Source of the DNA: an uncultured Alphaproteobacteria bacterium | GTDB lineage: Bacteria > Pseudomonadota > Alphaproteobacteria > Rs-D84 | Assembly: GCA_904502245.1 (NCBI GenBank) | Contig: CAJGDN010000034.1 | Coordinates: 1-9,244, forward strand | DNA length: 9,244 bases | Reading direction: 5' to 3' | Translations under genes and position numbers: made by a program | The notes under the pieces: generated by a model | The model's database searches: none | What the model was told of the DNA's origin: nothing | The model's input: only the letters and a program-made list of their open reading frames with translations | In this document: positions 6,459-9,244 of the stretch, piece after piece | Layout of the letters: every line of letters starts with the position of its first letter | How positions within the stretch are numbered: position 1 is the stretch's first letter

Positions 6459-6488
6459 ATTGTAGACGAAAAAGTTGTGTGCATGCAA
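6459..6488 (-). promoter_or_regulatory. Promoter of the virB8-9-10 operon
   Basis: On the minus strand TTGCAT (6488-6483), an 18-bp spacer and TACAAT (6464-6459) lie about 27 bases before the GTG start. It is divergent from the tRNA-Trp promoters, with about 56 bases between the facing -35 boxes. Confidence 0.6.
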
Positions 6489-6544
6489 GGGAAAAATTTA
6501 TAAAAATAAAACAAGAAAAATAAAAGGATTGTGTAAAAATCCCC

Positions 6545-6573
6545 TTGCTAAGAATTGAAAAAAATATTATAAT
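6545..6573 (+). promoter_or_regulatory. Upstream promoter P1 for tRNA-Trp/secE/nusG
   Basis: TTGCTA (6545-6550), a 17-bp spacer and a perfect TATAAT (6568-6573) lie in an A/T-rich segment that could act as an UP-like element. Confidence 0.55.
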
Positions 6574-6581
6574 ATTTCCGC

Positions 6582-6609
6582 TTGATTTTTTATGTTGGTG
6601 TGCTATCCT
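6582..6609 (+). promoter_or_regulatory. Downstream promoter P2 for tRNA-Trp/secE/nusG
   Basis: TTGATT (6582-6587), a 16-bp spacer and TATCCT (6604-6609) are followed by a GC-rich GTCGCAG discriminator, as expected for a stringently controlled stable-RNA promoter. The start should fall near 6616, about 37 bases before the mature tRNA. Confidence 0.55.
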
Positions 6610-6652
6610 GTCGCAGACTGTTGGCATATCCAGCGGGTGTGGTTACAGTTTC

Positions 6653-6726
6653 AGGGGCATAGTTCAACGGTAGAATATCGGTCTCCAAAACCGCGGATGA
6701 GGGTTCGATTCCTTCTGCCCCTGCCA
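6653..6726 (+). tRNA. trnW: tRNA-Trp (anticodon CCA)
   Basis: A complete cloverleaf is visible. The acceptor AGGGGCA (6653-6659) pairs with TGCCCCT (6716-6722), followed by discriminator G and an encoded CCA (6724-6726). The D arm is GTTC...GAAT and the T arm is GAGGG-TTCGATT-CCTTC. The anticodon loop is CTCCAAA, reading CCA for UGG codons. The outermost anticodon-stem pair (27-43) is a U-C mismatch and the variable loop has only four bases, both tolerable. It sits directly before secE and is probably cut out of the same transcript. Confidence 0.96.
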
Positions 6727-6757
6727 GTTAAAATTACGTAATTTTGGGCAGTTTTTT

Positions 6758-6937
6758 ATGAGAAAGATGCTAGATTTTTTAAAGTCTGTGCGTGCAGAAT
6801 GGTTCAAGGTTGTTTGGCCGTCTCGCGACAGTGTTGTTCGTGCGACAATCATGATTTTGATATTTTCCGCTGTTGCGGCGCTGTTTTTCTTTGTAGTTGA
6901 CAGTGTGTTAAATGCGATTGTTGGCTGGGTGTTCTAA
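6758..6937 (+). CDS. secE: Protein translocase subunit SecE
   Basis: SecE clamps SecY in the inner-membrane Sec translocon. The 59-residue product is the short single-helix form usual outside enterobacteria. It has an amphipathic N-terminus with FLKSVRAEWFKVVWPSRD (7-24), the conserved region containing the W.KV.WP.R signature, followed by one membrane helix about 28-50 (RATIMILIFSAVAALFFFVV). The stop is at 6935-6937. The ribosome site is weak (GGGCAG about 8 bases before ATG). The position between tRNA-Trp and nusG is the classical one and confirms the call. Confidence 0.95.
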   Translation: MRKMLDFLKSVRAEWFKVVWPSRDSVVRATIMILIFSAVAALFFFVVDSVLNAIVGWVF

Positions 6938-6964
6938 ACGGATTGATGCAAAAGGGTGCGTAAA

Positions 6965-7498
6965 ATGGAAGAAAAAATGCAGTGGTTTGTTGTTAATGTT
7001 CATACTGGGTGCGAGGACAAGGTTGCGCGTGGTTTGCGTGAACAGATTGACAAGCGTCGTTTGAACGCCTTGTTTGGTGAAATTATGGTGCCAACACGCG
7101 AAGTGACAGAAATTAAGGCTGGTAAGCGCGTCAAGGCAGAAAGAAAATTCTTTCCAGGTTACATTGTTGTCCAGATGGTTATGAATAATGAAACTTTTAC
7201 ATTGGTTAAGCAGATTCCGCAGGTTGTTATGTTCTTGGGTGCGAAAAATAAACCAATCGCAGTGACCGAGGCCGAAGCGCATCGTCTGATGAAGCAGGTT
7301 GAAGAAGGTTCTGTTGTGACCGAAGATGTTATGTACGAAGTTGGTCAGGAAGTGCATGTTATTGATGGGCCATTTGCTGGGTTCAATGGTGTTGCGTCTG
7401 AGGTTGATAATGTAAAGCAGAAGATGACTGTAACTGTTCTGGTGTTTGGTCGCGAAACCAGTATGGAATTGGAATTCGAACAGGTTGAACGCGTATAA
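6965..7498 (+). CDS. nusG: Transcription termination/antitermination factor NusG
   Basis: NusG binds the RNA polymerase clamp helices, suppresses pausing, and links to Rho or to ribosomal S10. I choose ATG at 6965 (177 residues) because AAAAGGG lies about 8 bases upstream; GTG at 6956 would overlap that site. The NGN domain is about residues 5-110, with WFVVNVHTGCEDKVARGL, the basic KAGKRVKAERKFFPGYIVVQM stretch and FLGAKNKP. The KOW domain is about 124-177, with VGQEVHVIDGPFAGFNG and the family's acidic/hydrophobic end. The length is close to the usual 175-185 residues. It follows secE by 27 bases. Confidence 0.97.
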   Translation: MEEKMQWFVVNVHTGCEDKVARGLREQIDKRRLNALFGEIMVPTREVTEIKAGKRVKAERKFFPGYIVVQMVMNNETFTLVKQIPQVVMFLGAKNKPIAVTEAEAHRLMKQVEEGSVVTEDVMYEVGQEVHVIDGPFAGFNGVASEVDNVKQKMTVTVLVFGRETSMELEFEQVERV

Positions 7499-7517
7499 AT
7501 GCAGAAAGTAAAGATTT

Positions 7518-7546
7518 TTGTGGTTTTCTGAAAAATATCATGTAAA
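7518..7546 (+). promoter_or_regulatory. Possible separate promoter for rplKAJ
   Basis: TTGTGG (7518-7523), a 17-bp spacer and TGTAAA (7541-7546) lie in the 115-base nusG-rplK gap. Matches are modest. In other proteobacteria rplK has its own promoter, so the position is reasonable. Confidence 0.35.
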
Positions 7547-7558
7547 ATCACAGCAAAC

Positions 7559-7586
7559 CGTGGTAGATACGCCATATCGTACCACG
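7559..7586 (+). promoter_or_regulatory. Hairpin in the rplK leader, candidate L1 operator
   Basis: CGTGGTA (7559-7565) pairs with TACCACG (7580-7586). Inside it GATA pairs with TATC around a CGCCA loop, with one bulged G (7579). This makes about 11 bp with an asymmetric bulge. No T tract follows, so it is not a terminator. L1 is known to repress rplK-rplA through the rplK leader, which makes this the natural candidate; I did not match the binding consensus. Confidence 0.45.
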
Positions 7587-7613
7587 ACACAAACGAAAAA
7601 AACGGAGTGAAAA

Positions 7614-8045
7614 ATGGCAAAGAAAGAAGTTAAGGGATTGGTTAAGTTAGTTGTCCCTGCAAAACAGGCTAATCCTGCGCCTCCTATTGGTCCGGCGTTG
7701 GGTGCTGCTGGTGTAAACATTGCAGAATTCTGCAAACAGTTTAATGACAAAACATCTGATAAAGAACCTGGGATGCCAATTCCATGTATTATCACTGTTT
7801 ATACAGATCGCAGTTTCGAATTTATTATGAAATTGCCACCTGTGTCATACTATATCAAAAAAGCATTGAAATTGAAAATTGGTTCACACAAGCCGGGTCG
7901 TGATTTTGTTGGTACAATTTCTCAGGCACAAATCAAAGAAATTGCCGAAGCAAAAATGCCGGACTTGAATTGCTCTTCCATTGAATCTGCGATGAATATT
8001 GTTGCAGGTCAGTGTCGTTCTATGGGCGTAAAGGTAGGGGAGTAA
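7614..8045 (+). CDS. rplK: 50S ribosomal protein L11
   Basis: L11 binds the GTPase-associated region of 23S rRNA at the base of the L7/L12 stalk. The 143-residue product has full family length. Its N-terminal domain carries the proline-rich PAPPIGPALG switch (21-30), followed by VNIAEFCKQFND. The C-terminal rRNA-binding domain runs from about residue 75 and ends with IVAGQCRSMGVKV. GGAGTG lies just upstream of the ATG. It ends four bases before rplA. Confidence 0.98.
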   Translation: MAKKEVKGLVKLVVPAKQANPAPPIGPALGAAGVNIAEFCKQFNDKTSDKEPGMPIPCIITVYTDRSFEFIMKLPPVSYYIKKALKLKIGSHKPGRDFVGTISQAQIKEIAEAKMPDLNCSSIESAMNIVAGQCRSMGVKVGE

Positions 8046-8049
8046 TATC

Positions 8050-8724
8050 ATGAAACTGACAAAGAAACAACAGACTTGGAAGAACTTGGATACAGATAAG
8101 GTTTATTCTTTGGGCGAAGCGATTGATGCTTTGCGTGAATACACATCCAAGAAATTTGATGAAACATTGGAAATCGCTATCCGTTTGGGTATTGATGTAA
8201 CCAAGGCAGACCAGAACATTCGTGGTATGTTGTCATTGCCAAATGGTACTGGTAAATCTGTACGCGTTGCTGTATTTACTGCAAACGCCCAGGACGAAGC
8301 CAAAAAAGCAGGCGCAGACGTTATTGGTGCCGAAGATTTGATTGATGCAGTTGCAGCTGGCAATATTAACTTTGACCGCGTAATTGCAACACCAGATATG
8401 ATGCCAAAAATGTCAAAAATCGCACGTGTTTTGGGGCCAAAAGGTTTGATGCCGAATCCAAAATTGGGTACAGTTACAAACAACGTTGCCGAAGCGGTTG
8501 CGACAGCCAAAGCGGGTCAGATTGAATACCGTGCAGAAAAGAAGGGTATTATCCACGCTGGTATTGGTAAAATGTCATTTGCGACTGACAAATTGGTTGA
8601 AAATGCAAATGCCTTGATTGATCAGTTGAAGAAAGTTAAACCTGCGTCATCAAAAGGTCAGTATATCTTGGGTATTTCCGTTGCGACAACCCAGGGTCCT
8701 GGCTTAAAGGTTGAATCAAAATAA
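8050..8724 (+). CDS. rplA: 50S ribosomal protein L1
   Basis: L1 forms the mobile stalk near the ribosomal E site and represses its own operon by binding the rplK leader. The 224-residue product is slightly shorter than the usual 229-234, with the difference at the N-terminus. Diagnostic motifs are FDETLEIAIRLGIDVTKADQ, RGMLSLPNGTGK, GPKGLMPNPKLGTVT (129-143) and the C-terminal SVATTQGPGLKV. AGGGGAG lies 7 bases before ATG, in the last codons of rplK, pointing to coupled translation. Confidence 0.98.
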   Translation: MKLTKKQQTWKNLDTDKVYSLGEAIDALREYTSKKFDETLEIAIRLGIDVTKADQNIRGMLSLPNGTGKSVRVAVFTANAQDEAKKAGADVIGAEDLIDAVAAGNINFDRVIATPDMMPKMSKIARVLGPKGLMPNPKLGTVTNNVAEAVATAKAGQIEYRAEKKGIIHAGIGKMSFATDKLVENANALIDQLKKVKPASSKGQYILGISVATTQGPGLKVESK

Positions 8725-8730
8725 TTAATC

Positions 8731-8762
8731 GCGCCCCGTGCATATAAAAATGCCAGGGGCGC
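8731..8762 (+). other. Strong hairpin just after rplA
   Basis: GCGCCCC (8731-8737) pairs with GGGGCGC (8756-8762). A 2x2 internal loop is followed by GCAT/ATGC (8740-8743 with 8750-8753). No T tract follows, so it is more likely an RNA-processing or stability element than a full terminator. Confidence 0.5.
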
Positions 8763-8770
8763 AAAACAGA

Positions 8771-8826
8771 TTTCTGTCCAAGACTGATGGTGTGGCGACA
8801 CTTAATTTCCATCATAGACAAAGAAA
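8771..8826 (+). promoter_or_regulatory. Ribosomal protein L10 leader (rplJ autoregulatory site)
   Basis: L10, complexed with L12, binds this type of leader and represses rplJ-rplL translation. TTTCTGTC (8771-8778) pairs with GACA-AGAAA (8817-8826). A kink-turn-like internal loop (CAAGACT opposite ATA) leads to GATGG/CCATC (8786-8790 with 8808-8812), capped by GTG-GCGA-CAC. The CCAAGACTG, CTTAATTT and TAGAC words sit in the same order as in known proteobacterial rplJ leaders, including that of E. coli as I recall it. Confidence 0.75.
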
Positions 8827-8835
8827 AAATTCTTT

Positions 8836-8876
8836 GGGGCAGGAACAAAGCCCCATCCCGGGGGAAGCCCGGATGG
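8836..8876 (+). other. Two further GC-rich hairpins between L10 leader and rplJ
   Basis: GGGGC (8836-8840) pairs with GCCCC (8850-8854). CCATCC (8853-8858) pairs with GGATGG (8871-8876), with inner GGG/CCC around a short loop. The two share two bases, so they may be alternative structures. They end 36 bases before the rplJ ATG, upstream of its ribosome site. Confidence 0.5.
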
Positions 8877-8912
8877 ATAAGTTAACAAAACAGAAGCTTG
8901 AAGGAAAAATAG

Positions 8913-9244
8913 ATGAGACGCGAAGAAAAATCAGATTTGATTTCAGCGTTGCAGTCGTCCCTGAAAGACGCAAACGGTGTTTTCGTTATTGAAAACAATG
9001 GTTTGACAGTAAAAGAATTTGAAACTCTGCGTAATGAATTGCGCCCATTGGTTTCTGTATTCAAGGTTGTCAAAAACCGTTTGATGAAATTGGCGTTAAA
9101 AGACACTGATTTCGAACCTGTATCCGACATGTTGCGTCGTCCAACTGCGGTTGCTGTTGCAACTGACGGTTTAGCAGTAACCAAGGTATTGGCAAAATTT
9201 GCAGATGAACATCCAAATTTGACAATTTTGGGCGGTAAAATGGA
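8913..9244 (+). CDS. rplJ: 50S ribosomal protein L10 (N-terminal part, runs off window)
   Basis: L10 anchors L7/L12 dimers to the ribosome and, with them, represses its own message. 110 complete codons are present. Seen are EEKSDLISALQSSLKDANGVFVIENNGLTVKEFETLRNELR, then the conserved FKVVKNRLMKLAL segment and RRPTAVAVATDG. The C-terminal L7/L12-binding helix lies beyond the window. AAGGA sits about 7 bases before ATG at 8913. An upstream in-frame-looking ATG at 8873 is in another frame and overlaps a hairpin. Confidence 0.96.
   Translation, partial: MRREEKSDLISALQSSLKDANGVFVIENNGLTVKEFETLRNELRPLVSVFKVVKNRLMKLALKDTDFEPVSDMLRRPTAVAVATDGLAVTKVLAKFADEHPNLTILGGKM

Noticed and set aside
6520..6545. 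GGATT...AATCC hairpin in the divergent region as terminator
   Set aside because: The stem is only about five A/T-rich pairs and no T tract follows on either strand.
6956..6964. GTG start for nusG three codons upstream
   Set aside because: The GTG lies within the AAAAGGGTG ribosome-binding stretch that serves the ATG at 6965.
8103..8510. Minus-strand ORF of 135 codons
   Set aside because: It is the antisense shadow of rplA, caused by strongly biased codon use.
8738..8992. Plus-strand ORF of 84 codons between rplA and rplJ
   Set aside because: It covers the L10 leader and the start of rplJ in another frame; the sequence is explained by RNA structure.
1..9244. CRISPR arrays, insertion sequences or attachment sites
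   Set aside because: I found no regularly spaced repeats, transposase fragments, terminal inverted repeats or duplicated tRNA 3' ends; the tRNA-Trp gene is intact with no second copy of its end in the window.

Overview
The window looks like the chromosome of an AT-leaning alphaproteobacterium, probably an uncultured host-associated lineage. The order tRNA-Trp(CCA)-secE-nusG-rplK-rplA-rplJ, the style of the 115-residue conserved protein and the chromosomal VirB8-9-10 set fit that class. This placement is inference from gene content, not from a database match.

Left part (1-1468, all minus strand): the window opens inside a Stealth-family protein, a sugar-phosphate transferase acting on surface glycans. 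Its N-terminal 151 residues lie here (start at 453). Just upstream of it on the same strand is a well-delimited small-RNA locus (about 667 down to 478). It has a consensus-like promoter, a long self-complementary rod and an intrinsic terminator, and resembles 6S RNA in size and shape. Before that come two short unassigned genes, one with an ordered His...Cys pair and one typical of alphaproteobacterial conserved proteins. A perfect 8-bp-stem palindrome separates these two genes.

Middle part (1469-6652): a three-gene minus-strand operon encodes the core of a type IV secretion system, in the order VirB8-like (GTG start, 6432), VirB9-like (5730) and VirB10-like (4183). The same order corresponds to DotI-DotH-DotG in type IVB systems. 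The proteins are decorated in unusual ways: the VirB9 protein ends in a SPOR peptidoglycan-binding domain, and the VirB10 protein carries an Ig-like (ASH-type) domain after its membrane helix and a cysteine-rich C-terminal extension beyond the VirB10 fold. A TTGCAT/TACAAT promoter lies upstream of the operon and two intrinsic terminators lie downstream.

Right part (6545-9244, plus strand): two tandem promoters, divergent from the secretion operon, lead into tRNA-Trp, secE, nusG, rplK, rplA and the first 110 codons of rplJ. The nusG-rplK gap holds a strong hairpin and a possible promoter. The rplA-rplJ gap holds an L10-type autoregulatory leader flanked by additional hairpins. These genes supply the Sec translocon, the NusG elongation factor and the ribosomal stalk and L1 regions. 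L1 and L10 probably feed back on their own messages.
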